Counted from the first letter of the stretch, positions 1-6,870 are shown. The stretch: DNA of 25,163 nucleotides from an uncultured Eubacteriales bacterium (GCA_900554275.1 USGS01000019.1:1-25163), one strand, 5' to 3'. Notes: a model not told the origin generated them from the sequence alone. Program-made: numbers and translations.

Positions 1-75
1 GTGGGAACAACTGGACTCGAACCAGTGACCCCCTGCTTGTAAGGCAGGTGCTCTAACCAGCTGAGCTATGCTCCC
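1..75 (-). tRNA. tRNA-Val (anticodon UAC), 3' end cut by the window edge
   Basis: Read on the minus strand, the cloverleaf starts at 75. The acceptor stem GGGAGCA pairs with TGTTCCC with one G-U pair. The D arm is GCTC/GAGC. The anticodon stem is CCTGC/GCAGG around the loop CTTACAA, which gives anticodon TAC and so valine. The T arm is ACTGG/CCAGT around TTCGAGT. The discriminator base A is at 2, and base 1 is a C, consistent with an encoded CCA that runs off the window. It lies downstream of hslO on the same strand but has its own promoter. More tRNAs may follow beyond the left edge. Confidence 0.95.
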
Positions 76-78
76 GTA

Positions 79-99
79 CCTGTCGTTTCAAACGACAGG
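79..99 (-). repeat. Perfect 21-bp palindrome in the pre-tRNA leader
   Basis: CCTGTCGTTT (79-88) and AAACGACAGG (90-99) are perfect inverted arms around a single central base. The palindrome sits between the -10 box and the tRNA acceptor stem, so it would form a hairpin in the 5' leader that RNase P removes, or act as a DNA operator at the start site. The function is not known. Confidence 0.7.
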
Positions 100-103
100 A
101 CTG

Positions 104-132
104 ATTATACTAAAACCAACCGCATCTGTCAA
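104..132 (-). promoter_or_regulatory. Consensus sigma-A promoter of tRNA-Val
   Basis: On the minus strand TTGACA (132-127) and TATAAT (109-104) are both perfect consensus hexamers separated by exactly 17 bp. The predicted transcription start lies about 20 nt before the tRNA 5' end. Such a perfect promoter fits a stable RNA gene and shows that the tRNA need not depend on read-through from hslO. Confidence 0.85.
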
Positions 133-163
133 CAGAAACTTTGGAAAATTTCCCGTTTTTTTG

Positions 164-1042
164 TTACAGGCCGGCGATAAGAGCCCGCAGGTCGTCGGCG
201 GAGAAATCATACACCGCATCGCAGAACTGGCAGGTGAGCTGGCAGCCGCCCTGCTCAGCCAGCATCTGCTCCAGCTCGGACTTGCCCAAAGAGATGAGGG
301 CGCGCTCCACCCGCTGGCGGGAGCAATAGCATTTGTAGGACACGGGGCACGTCTCCAAAATCTTCAGGTCAAAATCGCTCATGACGGTGCGCAGCAGCGC
401 TTCCGGGTCGTCGTTCTGCTCCAGGATGGCGGACACAGGACCGGCGGCCATGACGCCGCCCTCCACCTTGGCGATGGTGTCCTCGCCCGCGCCGGGCATG
501 AGCTGGATCAGATAGCCGCCGGCGGACTTGACGCTCTGATCCCGGTCCACCAGCACGCCCAGGGCGCAGGCGGTGGGGATCTGCTCGGACTCCACGAAGT
601 AGCCCGCCACGTCCTCGGCGATCTCGCCGCCCAGCAGGTCTATCGTGCCCACGTAGGGCTCTTTCATGTGCAGGTCCTTGATGACGGTCAGCGTGCCCTC
701 GTGGCCCACCGCGCCGCCTACGTCCAGCTTGCCGTCCGGGCGGAGGGGCAGGTCTGTGTGGGGGTTGGTGACGTAGCCCCGGACGCAGCCCTCATTGTCG
801 CTGACGGCCAGCACCGTACCCAGCGGGCCGCCGCCCTTGAATTGCAGCGTCAGGCTGGCGTCGTCGCTTTTCAGGGCGTTGCCCATCATGGAGGCCGCCG
901 CCAGCGCGCGGCCCAGGGCCGCCGTGGCCACGGGCAGGGTCTTGTGGATCTGACGGGCGCGTTCGGTCAGGTCACGGCTGCAAATGGCCGCTGCCTGCAC
1001 CATGCCGTCAGTGGAAATGGCTCTTACGATACGATCTGCCAT
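164..1042 (-). CDS. hslO: Hsp33 redox-regulated molecular chaperone
   Basis: The product of 292 residues matches the usual Hsp33 length. Hsp33 is a cytosolic holdase activated by oxidation: zinc is released from four cysteines and disulfides form. The four zinc ligands are visible as CYC (C238, C240) and CQFC (C271, C274), giving the canonical CXC, 30-residue spacer, CXXC pattern near the C terminus. The N-terminal part carries the family pattern of a substrate-binding domain, including RLARQIHKT-like and ALGRALAAASMM stretches. The ATG at 1042 follows an AGAGGTAA ribosome-binding site at good spacing. It is the third gene of an operon with the methyltransferase, separated by 27 bp. Identification is firm; operon membership is inferred from spacing and strand. 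Confidence 0.95.
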   Translation of the reverse strand: MADRIVRAISTDGMVQAAAICSRDLTERARQIHKTLPVATAALGRALAAASMMGNALKSDDASLTLQFKGGGPLGTVLAVSDNEGCVRGYVTNPHTDLPLRPDGKLDVGGAVGHEGTLTVIKDLHMKEPYVGTIDLLGGEIAEDVAGYFVESEQIPTACALGVLVDRDQSVKSAGGYLIQLMPGAGEDTIAKVEGGVMAAGPVSAILEQNDDPEALLRTVMSDFDLKILETCPVSYKCYCSRQRVERALISLGKSELEQMLAEQGGCQLTCQFCDAVYDFSADDLRALIAGL

Positions 1043-1069
1043 ACTATATATTACCTCTTTTGCTTTTGG

Positions 1070-1810
1070 TTATTTTCTCACGCAGCTGATATAGATCCGC
1101 TGCTCGTCGTCACGGGGACGGCGCAGCCGCATATCGCCGTACACCCGGATGTCGCCGAAGCCGGCCTCGGTGAGCCAGCTGGTGAGCTGCTCCACGGTAT
1201 ACGCCCGCTGGCGGTGCAGCTCTGCCTGCCTGTCCCACGCGCCGTCCTCCCGGCGGAAGAACAGGTCCATGTAGTAGCTGCAAAGGCCGCGGCTGTACTC
1301 GGCGCGCCACAGGCAGAGGGTGTCCTCCGTCTCGTCCAGGAACACCTGGCCGTCCAGCGCGGACAGCTTGGCCACGGTGTTCACATCGAACACCAGCATA
1401 CCGCCGGGCGCGACGAACAGGTGCAGCCGCCGGAAGGTGCGCTGCACGTCCCTGGGGTTTGTGAGATAGTTCAGACTGTCCAGACAGCAGACGGCGGCGT
1501 CCACCGTGCCGTACAGGTCCAGCCGGGGCATGGACTGGTGCAGAAAGACGGGCGGTATGCCCGCCGCCTGCCCGCTTTTGCTCATGGCTGCCGCCAGCAT
1601 CTCCTCCGAGCCGTCCACGCCGATGACCTCGTAGCCCCGCTGGGTCAGAAGCCAGGTCATCGTGCCCGTGCCGCAGGCCAGGTCCAGCACCAGCCTGACG
1701 GGAATGGCACTGCGGCGGAGCAGCTTTTCCAGGAAATCCGCCCGCTTTTCGTAGTCCACGTCGGTGGTCAGGGCGTCATACGACCCGGCCAGCGCTTCGT
1801 AGCAGCTCAT
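1070..1810 (-). CDS. Class I SAM-dependent methyltransferase
   Basis: The product is 246 residues. It starts MSCYEALAGSYDALT, typical of small-molecule methyltransferases with a Y..LA..YD opening. The glycine-rich SAM-binding motif I is DLACGTG at residues 43-49, followed by GVDGSEEML, the acidic end of strand beta-2 that binds the SAM ribose. The aromatic-rich second half fits a methyltransferase-11/25-type fold with a substrate-binding insertion. The start at 1810 overlaps the stop of the upstream TrpR-like gene by ATGA, which implies translational coupling. A longer reading frame upstream of this ATG is only an out-of-frame shadow of that gene. The substrate cannot be told from sequence; no specific name is justified. 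Confidence 0.85.
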   Translation of the reverse strand: MSCYEALAGSYDALTTDVDYEKRADFLEKLLRRSAIPVRLVLDLACGTGTMTWLLTQRGYEVIGVDGSEEMLAAAMSKSGQAAGIPPVFLHQSMPRLDLYGTVDAAVCCLDSLNYLTNPRDVQRTFRRLHLFVAPGGMLVFDVNTVAKLSALDGQVFLDETEDTLCLWRAEYSRGLCSYYMDLFFRREDGAWDRQAELHRQRAYTVEQLTSWLTEAGFGDIRVYGDMRLRRPRDDEQRIYISCVRK

Positions 1811-2145
1811 GCCTCGTCGTCCTTTTCCGCCTTCTCTTCCTTTTCCTTCATCTTCTCCAGCACGCTCTCGTAGCCGCCGTTGCCGTAGATCAGGCTGCGG
1901 TTCACGCGGCTGATGGTGGCGCTGGACGCGCCGGTGCGCTCCAGAATGTCGTTGTAGATAAGGCCGTCGTTCAGCAATGTGGCCACCTCGTAGCGCTGCT
2001 CCATGCTGCGCAGCTCGGAGACCGTGCACAGATCCTGGAAGAAGTTATAGCACTCCTCCTCCGTTTCCAGCATCAGGATGGCCTTATACAGCCGGTCGTT
2101 CTTTTCCTTCTTTCCGATCTTGGATTTTGCCGCTCGTAATGCCAT
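1807..2145 (-). CDS. TrpR-like / YerC-YecD family DNA-binding protein
   Basis: The product is 112 residues and matches the YerC family, Firmicute proteins with a TrpR-like helix-turn-helix. The region at residues 40-85 carries the family core: CTVSELRSMEQRYEVATLL, then an ILERTGASSATISRVNRSL segment that is the recognition helix-turn-helix. The C terminus is a charged lysine/glutamate tail. The ATG at 2145 has an AAGGAG site 9 nt upstream. It is the first gene of the operon and overlaps the methyltransferase by 4 bp. Known family members are presumed transcription factors without a defined ligand; the TrpR resemblance is to the fold and does not by itself imply tryptophan control. Confidence 0.9.
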   Translation of the reverse strand: MALRAAKSKIGKKEKNDRLYKAILMLETEEECYNFFQDLCTVSELRSMEQRYEVATLLNDGLIYNDILERTGASSATISRVNRSLIYGNGGYESVLEKMKEKEEKAEKDDEA

Positions 2146-2225
2146 GATCGCTTTCTCCTTTTTTCCGCCCGTCCCTGCGGGCTTTTGCCAGCGCCTGCGT
2201 CCCTGCGCGGCACCGGTTTTCTCTC

Positions 2226-2254
2226 ATATTACCATTTTAGTCCGCGAAAGTAAA
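2226..2254 (-). promoter_or_regulatory. Promoter of the yerC-like / methyltransferase / hslO operon
   Basis: On the minus strand TTTACT (2254-2249) and TAATAT (2231-2226) are separated by 17 bp. The leader to the ATG at 2145 is about 75 nt and contains a short GC hairpin, GCCCG/CGGGC, just before the ribosome-binding site. The hexamers are good but not perfect. Confidence 0.55.
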
Positions 2255-2283
2255 CCACCTTGTGAAATAAATTTCTGTAAAGA

Positions 2284-2309
2284 AAAAGGACGCCCGTGGG
2301 CGTCCTTTT
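2284..2309 (-). terminator. Rho-independent terminator of the symporter gene
   Basis: A GGACGCCC/GGGCGTCC stem is flanked by A and T runs. Read leftward it ends in TTTTTCTTT, a proper U-tract, 12 bp after the stop codon of the symporter gene. It separates that gene from the yerC-like operon. Confidence 0.85.
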
Positions 2310-2320
2310 GAGGAAGTATC

Positions 2321-3559
2321 TCAGTCCTTGGCGGCGCGGAGCTTCTTTTGCAGCCAGTCCTTGCCGTCCACGTAGCGGGAGACGATGAAGGACACCACGT
2401 AGTCGCCGGCGGCGTTGACCATGGTGGCAGGGGGGTCGACCAGGTTACCGATGGCCAGCGCCACGGGGTAGGCGATGGCCAGCTGGTCGGGGAAGAAGAT
2501 GGTGCAGACCACCAGCTCGCCCGTGCCGCCGCCGCCGGGGATGCCGCTCATGGCCACGGAGGAGAACACCGCCACGATGATGGCCAGAATGGCCTTATCC
2601 GTGGAGAAGTCGATGCCGAACACGCCGAACAGGAACGCCACCTTGATGATGGCGGACATGGCAGAGCCGTCCATGTGCATGGTGGCGCCCAGGGGCAGGA
2701 CGATGTCGCTGACATCCTTGCTGATGCCCGTCTCCTCCGCCACCTCCATGTTGGTGGGGATGGTGGCCACGCTGGAGCAAGTGCCGAAGGACACCGCCGC
2801 CGGGCGGAACAGCTTGGAGAACATGACCCTCGCGCCGCCCGCGCCGCCGCCGAACCGGGCGTACAGCGGGAAGAAGACGAACATATAGGCGAAGCTCATA
2901 ATATAATAGATGATAAGGGTGCGGCCGTAATCCTTCACCAGCTCCGGGCCGTAGGTGGCCACCAGATCGGCGAAGAACCCGAAAAAGCCGATGGGCGCGT
3001 AGTAGGTGACCAGCTTGACGGTCTTCATGATGCAGCCCGTGATGTCCTCCAGGAACTGGGCCGTCTTGGTCTCCGGGCCGCCGTTCATCTGAACGCCGAA
3101 GCCGAACAGCACCGCCGCCACGATCAGGGGCAGGATGGCCCGGCGGCTCAGCAGCTCCATGAAGTCCGGCTTGGTAAAGAAGTTCACGATCATGTCGCCG
3201 AAGCCCAGGGCCTCGCCGACCTCGCCCTCCACGATGGTGTAGCTGCCGTCCACCAGGGGAACGATGCGGCAGACGATATACATCAGCACGCCGGCGATGG
3301 CGGCGGTGACCAAAAAGGTGGCGATGGTCACACCCATGATCTTGCCGGCACGCTTCACGCTCTTCATGTTGGCGATGGCCGAGGCGATGGAGCAGAACAC
3401 CATCGGCACCACCACGCAGAACATCATGTTGATGAACAGTGTGCCCAAAAATTCGATCTTGCCGCCGAAGCCCGGGGCGAACGCGCCCACCAGGCAGCCG
3501 GCCACGATGCCTGTGAGCATACACAGGATAAACCAGTAGTTCTTCAAGAAATTCTTCAT
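2321..3559 (-). CDS. Dicarboxylate/amino acid:cation symporter (DAACS, SDF family)
   Basis: The product is 412 residues with about eight hydrophobic segments and the two re-entrant regions typical of the glutamate-transporter fold. The serine-rich HP1 tip appears as SFGTCSSVATIPTNM, the TM7 signature as PLGATMHMDGSA (cation site), and TM8 as DPPATMVNAAGD. It should import a small organic or amino acid with Na+ or H+. In the archaeal homologue GltPh, TM8 has an arginine (R397) that binds the acidic side chain; the equivalent position here is alanine (A378), while the following T, N382 and D386 are kept. That argues against aspartate/glutamate as substrate and for a neutral or different ligand. 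The ATG at 3559 is preceded by GAGGAGG; the longer frame to 3697 has no ribosome-binding site. Confidence 0.92.
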   Translation of the reverse strand: MKNFLKNYWFILCMLTGIVAGCLVGAFAPGFGGKIEFLGTLFINMMFCVVVPMVFCSIASAIANMKSVKRAGKIMGVTIATFLVTAAIAGVLMYIVCRIVPLVDGSYTIVEGEVGEALGFGDMIVNFFTKPDFMELLSRRAILPLIVAAVLFGFGVQMNGGPETKTAQFLEDITGCIMKTVKLVTYYAPIGFFGFFADLVATYGPELVKDYGRTLIIYYIMSFAYMFVFFPLYARFGGGAGGARVMFSKLFRPAAVSFGTCSSVATIPTNMEVAEETGISKDVSDIVLPLGATMHMDGSAMSAIIKVAFLFGVFGIDFSTDKAILAIIVAVFSSVAMSGIPGGGGTGELVVCTIFFPDQLAIAYPVALAIGNLVDPPATMVNAAGDYVVSFIVSRYVDGKDWLQKKLRAAKD

Positions 3560-3610
3560 AGCTTCCTCCTCGCTTCTTTTACAGAGCTTACGGTCACTAT
3601 TATATGGGCA

Positions 3611-3619
3611 ATTATAGCA
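3611..3619 (-). promoter_or_regulatory. Extended -10 promoter of the symporter gene
   Basis: The minus strand shows TGCTATAAT, a consensus -10 with the TG extension, about 50 bp before the ATG at 3559. No good -35 hexamer lies at 16-18 bp, so the extension probably carries recognition. The next gene upstream (the AraC regulator) ends about 45 bp away and no terminator separates them, so read-through from it is also possible. Confidence 0.45.
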
Positions 3620-3662
3620 AAGTAAATCAGAAAAATTGCGTGTTTGACTGCAAATCGTGCGC

Positions 3663-4496
3663 TTATCGCCGGGCGTCGGCGGACGGGCCGCGGCCAAACT
3701 GCTTTTTATAGGCCCGGGAGAAGGTGGAGTAGTCCTGATAGCCCACCTGGGTGAACACCTCGGAGGGGGACGCGCCGCGGCTCAGCAGCTGCTGGGCCAG
3801 CAGCAGCCGCTTTTCCGACAGGTAGCCGTGGATGGAATAGCCCGTCTCCTGGCGGAAGCGGCGCATCATGTGGTACTTGCTGATGTAGAACCGGGCGGAC
3901 AGGTCGTCGATGGACAGCGGCTCGGCCAGGTGCAGGTTCAGGTATTGCAGCAGGGACACCACCTTGCTGTCGCCGCCGGATGCGCCTACGCCGTGCCCGG
4001 CGCGGCAGACGCGGTTCACCTCCACCATCAGCTCGGTGAACTGGGCCTGGGTCAGCAGGGAGGCGCCGTAGCCGCCCTGGACGATGGTCTGGTGCAGGGC
4101 CTGGAACAGCTGGCGGACGCGGCTGCCTGCCTCGTCCCGGTACACATATTGAAAGGACTGCTGGGCCAGCCGGAAGCACTCGGCGGGGTCGCAGTCCTCC
4201 ACGGCCATGGCCTCCAGACAGGCGGGGGAGATGTAGAGGATCATGCGCTCGTAGTAGTCACCGTCCGCCACCACCGGGCGGTGGATGCTGCCCCGGCCCA
4301 CCAGCACAAAGTCACCGGGGGCCAGCTCATAGCGCTCGCCCTCCACGGCGTAGCCGGCCCGGCCTGCCAGCAGCAGGATGATCTTATGAAAGGTGTGGTA
4401 GTGGTATTCGATGTCGCCGGCGTGGTCATCGGCCAGATAAAACAGCCGGAACGGCTCGTTCAGATAGCCCCGCTGCTCATATTGTAACGGTTCTAT
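3663..4496 (-). CDS. AraC-family transcriptional regulator with N-terminal cupin domain
   Basis: The N-terminal half is a cupin sensor domain with HYHTFHKIILLLAG and LAPGDFVLVGRGSIHRP, the usual ligand pocket of AraC regulators. The last 100 residues hold two helix-turn-helix motifs: LSIDDLSARFYISKYHMMRR and the conserved VGYQDYSTFSRAYKKQFG. It likely controls its neighbours, either the symporter downstream or the divergent peptidase gene. The start is uncertain. A frame with ATG at 4550 exists, but a strong promoter lies inside its first codons, and a GGAGGTGAT site at 4509-4501 points to an in-frame ATA codon at 4496, 8 nt after GGAGG. No ATG, GTG or TTG sits at the right distance. With the ATA start the protein is about 278 residues; with the ATG it is 295. 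Confidence 0.88.
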   Translation of the reverse strand: MEPLQYEQRGYLNEPFRLFYLADDHAGDIEYHYHTFHKIILLLAGRAGYAVEGERYELAPGDFVLVGRGSIHRPVVADGDYYERMILYISPACLEAMAVEDCDPAECFRLAQQSFQYVYRDEAGSRVRQLFQALHQTIVQGGYGASLLTQAQFTELMVEVNRVCRAGHGVGASGGDSKVVSLLQYLNLHLAEPLSIDDLSARFYISKYHMMRRFRQETGYSIHGYLSEKRLLLAQQLLSRGASPSEVFTQVGYQDYSTFSRAYKKQFGRGPSADARR

Positions 4497-4524
4497 AGGT
4501 ATCACCTCCGCATTTTTTACGCGT

Positions 4525-4554
4525 ATTATAGCACACGGTAGGCAAATCATGCAA
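4525..4554 (-). promoter_or_regulatory. Promoter of the AraC-family gene
   Basis: On the minus strand TTGCAT (4554-4549), an 18-bp spacer and TGCTATAAT, an extended consensus -10 (TATAAT at 4530-4525). The predicted start of transcription near 4518 leaves a leader of about 22 nt containing GGAGGTGAT. The promoter lies within the first codons of the longer possible reading frame, which is why a downstream start is preferred. Confidence 0.65.
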
Positions 4555-4632
4555 GACTTCTGTGATTTTATTACCGGTTTGAAAATTTTGTTTCCGATTT
4601 GTAATTTTTTTGTAGCTTTTTCGATAGACTTG

Positions 4633-4641
4633 TGCTATGAT
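4633..4641 (+). promoter_or_regulatory. Putative extended -10 promoter of the NlpC/P60 gene
   Basis: TGCTATGAT matches an extended -10 about 57 bp before the start codon at 4698. No convincing -35 is visible; a run of T and A residues lies upstream at 4600-4620. It is divergent from the AraC promoter, with roughly 80 bp between the two, so one regulator could act on both. Confidence 0.4.
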
Positions 4642-4697
4642 AGGCCGCGTGGGGAGCTGTACCCCACAAATCCAACGCGAAACGGCAGGTAATTCCC

Positions 4698-5612
4698 ATG
4701 TATCTGAAGAATATTGCGGCGGCGGGTCTGTCCGCGCTGCTGCTGTTTTCCGGCGCTGTCAGCGCCGGTGCTGCGGAGACGGTTTCCGAGATCCATGACG
4801 ACGCGGCCTATGCCGCCGCTGTGGAGACGCTGGCCTCCAACGGGCTGGCCGCCGCCAGCGCCACCTCTCTCCAGGCGGCCGACGGGCTGCAGCTGGCCAG
4901 GGAGGCGGGGCTGCTGGACGACGGCAGCGGGGAGCTGTCCCTGACGGAGCTCACCGCCCAGGCGCTGCTGCGGGAGACGGAGGCGCTGCAGAAGCAGAAC
5001 TTCCTGGAGACCTACGACGGCGTGCTGGTAAGCTGTGACAGCTACATCTCTCTGCGCAAAGAGCCCAGTACGGACGCCGCCCGCCTGCGCACCATCTTCG
5101 ACGGCAAGGTGGCCCGTCTGCTGGACGTGTACGACGATGAGTGGTACGAGGTATCCTATGGTACGGACACCGGCTTTGTGCTGGCGGAGTACTGTGAGCC
5201 GGTGCACTACGCCGACTACGAGGGCACCAGCGCTACCTCCACCCTGATAGAGGACATCATTGCCAAGGCATATACATATCTGGGCACGCCTTACCGCTAC
5301 GGCGGCTCTGGCTACGGCGGCACGGATTGCTCCGGCTTCACCATGGCGGTGTTCGGGGCGTTCGGCATCGGCCTGCCCCACGGCGCGACCAGCCAGTATT
5401 ATATGTGCCGGGGCGTGACCTCGGCAGAGCGCGCGCCCGGCGACCTGGTGTTCTTCGCCACCGGCGGCAGCGGTATCGGCCATGTGGGCATCTACCTGGG
5501 CGGCGGACAGTTCATCCACGCCAGCACGTCCAGCGGCGTCATCGTCAGCTCCCTGTACGAGAGCTACTACGCCCGGACGTACCTCTACGCCGCACGGCTG
5601 ATCGAGGGCTGA
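4698..5612 (+). CDS. Secreted SH3-domain NlpC/P60 cell-wall peptidase
   Basis: The product is 304 residues. Residues 1-27 form a signal peptide (hydrophobic core ending SAGAA). Residues about 110-175 resemble a bacterial SH3 domain (SLRKEPSTDAARL, WYEVSYGTDTGFVLAEY), which usually binds the peptide stem of peptidoglycan. Residues 190-304 are an NlpC/P60 domain, a papain-like hydrolase that cuts D-Glu-diaminopimelate bonds. The catalytic cysteine is C211 in GTDCSGF, the general-base histidine is H262 in GHVGIY, and the third polar residue is H274 in FIHAS. All three are present, so the enzyme should be active outside the membrane. The start has AGGTAA 5 nt upstream. A terminator follows directly, so the gene is monocistronic. 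Confidence 0.93.
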   Translation: MYLKNIAAAGLSALLLFSGAVSAGAAETVSEIHDDAAYAAAVETLASNGLAAASATSLQAADGLQLAREAGLLDDGSGELSLTELTAQALLRETEALQKQNFLETYDGVLVSCDSYISLRKEPSTDAARLRTIFDGKVARLLDVYDDEWYEVSYGTDTGFVLAEYCEPVHYADYEGTSATSTLIEDIIAKAYTYLGTPYRYGGSGYGGTDCSGFTMAVFGAFGIGLPHGATSQYYMCRGVTSAERAPGDLVFFATGGSGIGHVGIYLGGGQFIHASTSSGVIVSSLYESYYARTYLYAARLIEG

Positions 5613-5644
5613 ATTTGATCTTTACGTACTCCTTTCTTTGAAAA

Positions 5645-5678
5645 GTGGACCGGCTCATCGAGCCGGTCCGCTTTTTTT
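5645..5678 (+). terminator. Rho-independent terminator of the NlpC/P60 gene
   Basis: A perfect 10-bp stem GGACCGGCTC/GAGCCGGTCC, extended by two more pairs, closes a 3-nt loop and is followed by seven T residues. It isolates the peptidase gene from the ABC transporter operon. Confidence 0.93.
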
Positions 5679-5699
5679 GTGAGAGGGGAGGGGCACACG

Positions 5700-5727
5700 A
5701 TATTCCGAATATGCGAATAAATATTCA
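5700..5727. promoter_or_regulatory. Tandem AT-rich palindromes, one resembling an ARG box
   Basis: ATATTC-C-GAATAT (5700-5712) is a perfect palindrome. Next to it CGAATAAATATTCA (5714-5727) matches the ArgR/AhrC consensus TGAAT-W4-ATTCA at all but the first base. They lie about 115 bp upstream of the -35 box of the amino acid ABC transporter operon. ArgR-type repressors bind pairs of such boxes, but the first palindrome has the half-sites in the opposite order, so the assignment is tentative. Confidence 0.35.
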
Positions 5728-5840
5728 TATATGCAGGAGGGAAACGGTGATTTTGACGGAGAAAAGTGACATTACTACGGGCATAGAACAGCGTATTACA
5801 CAATTCCGTCATATTGAAAGAAAAAATATGCAAATACATG

Positions 5841-5869
5841 TTGACAATTATGCATCGCGGGTGTATAGT
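5841..5869 (+). promoter_or_regulatory. Promoter of the amino acid ABC transporter operon
   Basis: TTGACA (5841-5846), a 17-bp spacer and TATAGT (5864-5869) make a near-perfect sigma-A promoter. The predicted transcription start is near 5876, leaving a leader of about 87 nt before the lipoprotein gene. Confidence 0.85.
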
Positions 5870-5878
5870 AACCCCTGT

Positions 5879-5926
5879 CAGAGGGAAATGCCTCTGTAAA
5901 ACGATGTCTGTATTCCGCGAAAGCGG
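5879..5926 (+). other. Two small hairpins in the ABC operon leader
   Basis: CAGAGG/CCTCTG (5879-5896, 6-nt loop) lies at the very 5' end of the transcript. CCGC-GAAA-GCGG (5915-5926) is a short stem capped by a GNRA tetraloop. They could protect the message or cap it against decay. I recognise no known riboswitch or T-box here: there is no specifier loop or antiterminator. Confidence 0.4.
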
Positions 5927-5962
5927 TATAAGACCATAAGAATGTGAAAGGAAGTACGACAC

Positions 5963-6853
5963 ATGAAAAAGTTTTTGGCAATGCTGCTGGCGCTGGTCAT
6001 GGCGCTGAGCCTGGTGGCCTGCGGCAGCAAGAAGGATGATACGAACGATACCGACGGCGACAACAGCGCCGAGCCCGTTGACCAGTCTCTGGTGGTCCTG
6101 GAGAACGTGGTGGATTGGGGCGAGACCGAGCCCTACCGTGTGCTGGTGCAGAAGGGTGACCCCAAGGGTCTGCTGGAGGGCATCAACAAGGCCATTGCCG
6201 AGCTGACCGCCAATGACGGCGCGCTGATCAAGGAGATCGAGGACAAGGTCGCCTCTCAGGAGACCTACACCCCAGACGCTGTTTCCTCCGATCTGCCCGC
6301 TGCTGAGGGCGACACCGCTGTCAGCGACAAGCCCGTACTGGTGCTGGGCACCAGCCCCGACTATCCTCCCTATGAGTTCTTCGCCGATGCCGCTATGACC
6401 GAGTATGCCGGCATCGACATCGAGGTGGCCAAGTACATCGCCGAGTCCATGGGCATGGAGCTGCAGATCGAGTCCATGAACTTCGACAACCTGGTGACCT
6501 CCCTGAGCAACGGCGACTTCGACATCGTGCTGGCCGCCTGCGAGTACACCGAGGAGCGTGCTCTGGCCTGCGATTTCTCCGACCCCTACTACACCGACCT
6601 GCCTCCCGTCATCCTGGTGAAGGCTTCCAACGCCGACAAGTACAAGACCGTTGACGACATCAACCAGGCCAGCGTCATCATCGGCGCACAGAAGAACACC
6701 ACCAAGGCCATGGCCGCCGCAGATATGTTCCCCGACGCTGCCAACGGCATGGTGCTGGAGTCCCTCGTTCCCACCCTGGTCACTGAGCTGAAGAACGGCA
6801 CCATCGACCTGCTGGTGCTGGACGGCAACGTGGGCCTGAGCTACGTCGGCTGA
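5963..6853 (+). CDS. Amino acid ABC transporter substrate-binding lipoprotein, apparently circularly permuted
   Basis: The product is 296 residues. A lipoprotein signal ends in LVAC, with C20 as the lipid anchor. Residues about 40-96 (SLVVLENVVDWGETEPYRVL, QKGDPKGLLEGINKAIAEL) look like the C-terminal part of a family 3 solute-binding protein. A linker (about 97-122) leads to residues 123-296, which begin as such proteins normally begin (VLGTSPDYPPYEFF), continue through FDNLVTSLSNGDFDIVLA and CDFSDPYY, and stop at LLVLDGNVGLSYVG, just where the segment found at 40-96 would be expected. The domain order is therefore rotated. The next genes are the matching permease and ATPase, so it probably binds a polar amino acid outside the membrane. 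An AAAGGAAG site precedes the ATG. No missing C-terminal part is found after the stop. Confidence 0.9.
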   Translation: MKKFLAMLLALVMALSLVACGSKKDDTNDTDGDNSAEPVDQSLVVLENVVDWGETEPYRVLVQKGDPKGLLEGINKAIAELTANDGALIKEIEDKVASQETYTPDAVSSDLPAAEGDTAVSDKPVLVLGTSPDYPPYEFFADAAMTEYAGIDIEVAKYIAESMGMELQIESMNFDNLVTSLSNGDFDIVLAACEYTEERALACDFSDPYYTDLPPVILVKASNADKYKTVDDINQASVIIGAQKNTTKAMAAADMFPDAANGMVLESLVPTLVTELKNGTIDLLVLDGNVGLSYVG

Positions 6854-6870
6854 TCTTCCCGTTACCTGTC

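Noticed and set aside
68..1873. A 601-codon open frame on the plus strand
   Set aside because: It is antisense to hslO and the methyltransferase, has low-complexity His/Ala/Gly-rich translation typical of GC-rich shadow frames, and no ribosome-binding site.
2348..3625. A 425-codon plus-strand frame opposite the symporter gene
   Set aside because: The translation is repetitive His/Asp/Gly, a reverse-strand shadow of a membrane protein gene; the minus-strand frame has clear transporter motifs.
5747..5899. Small frame with GTG start 6 nt after AGGAGGG, 50 codons
   Set aside because: The consensus promoter of the ABC operon lies inside it, and its product resembles nothing I know. The ribosome-binding site is good, so it remains a weak possibility.
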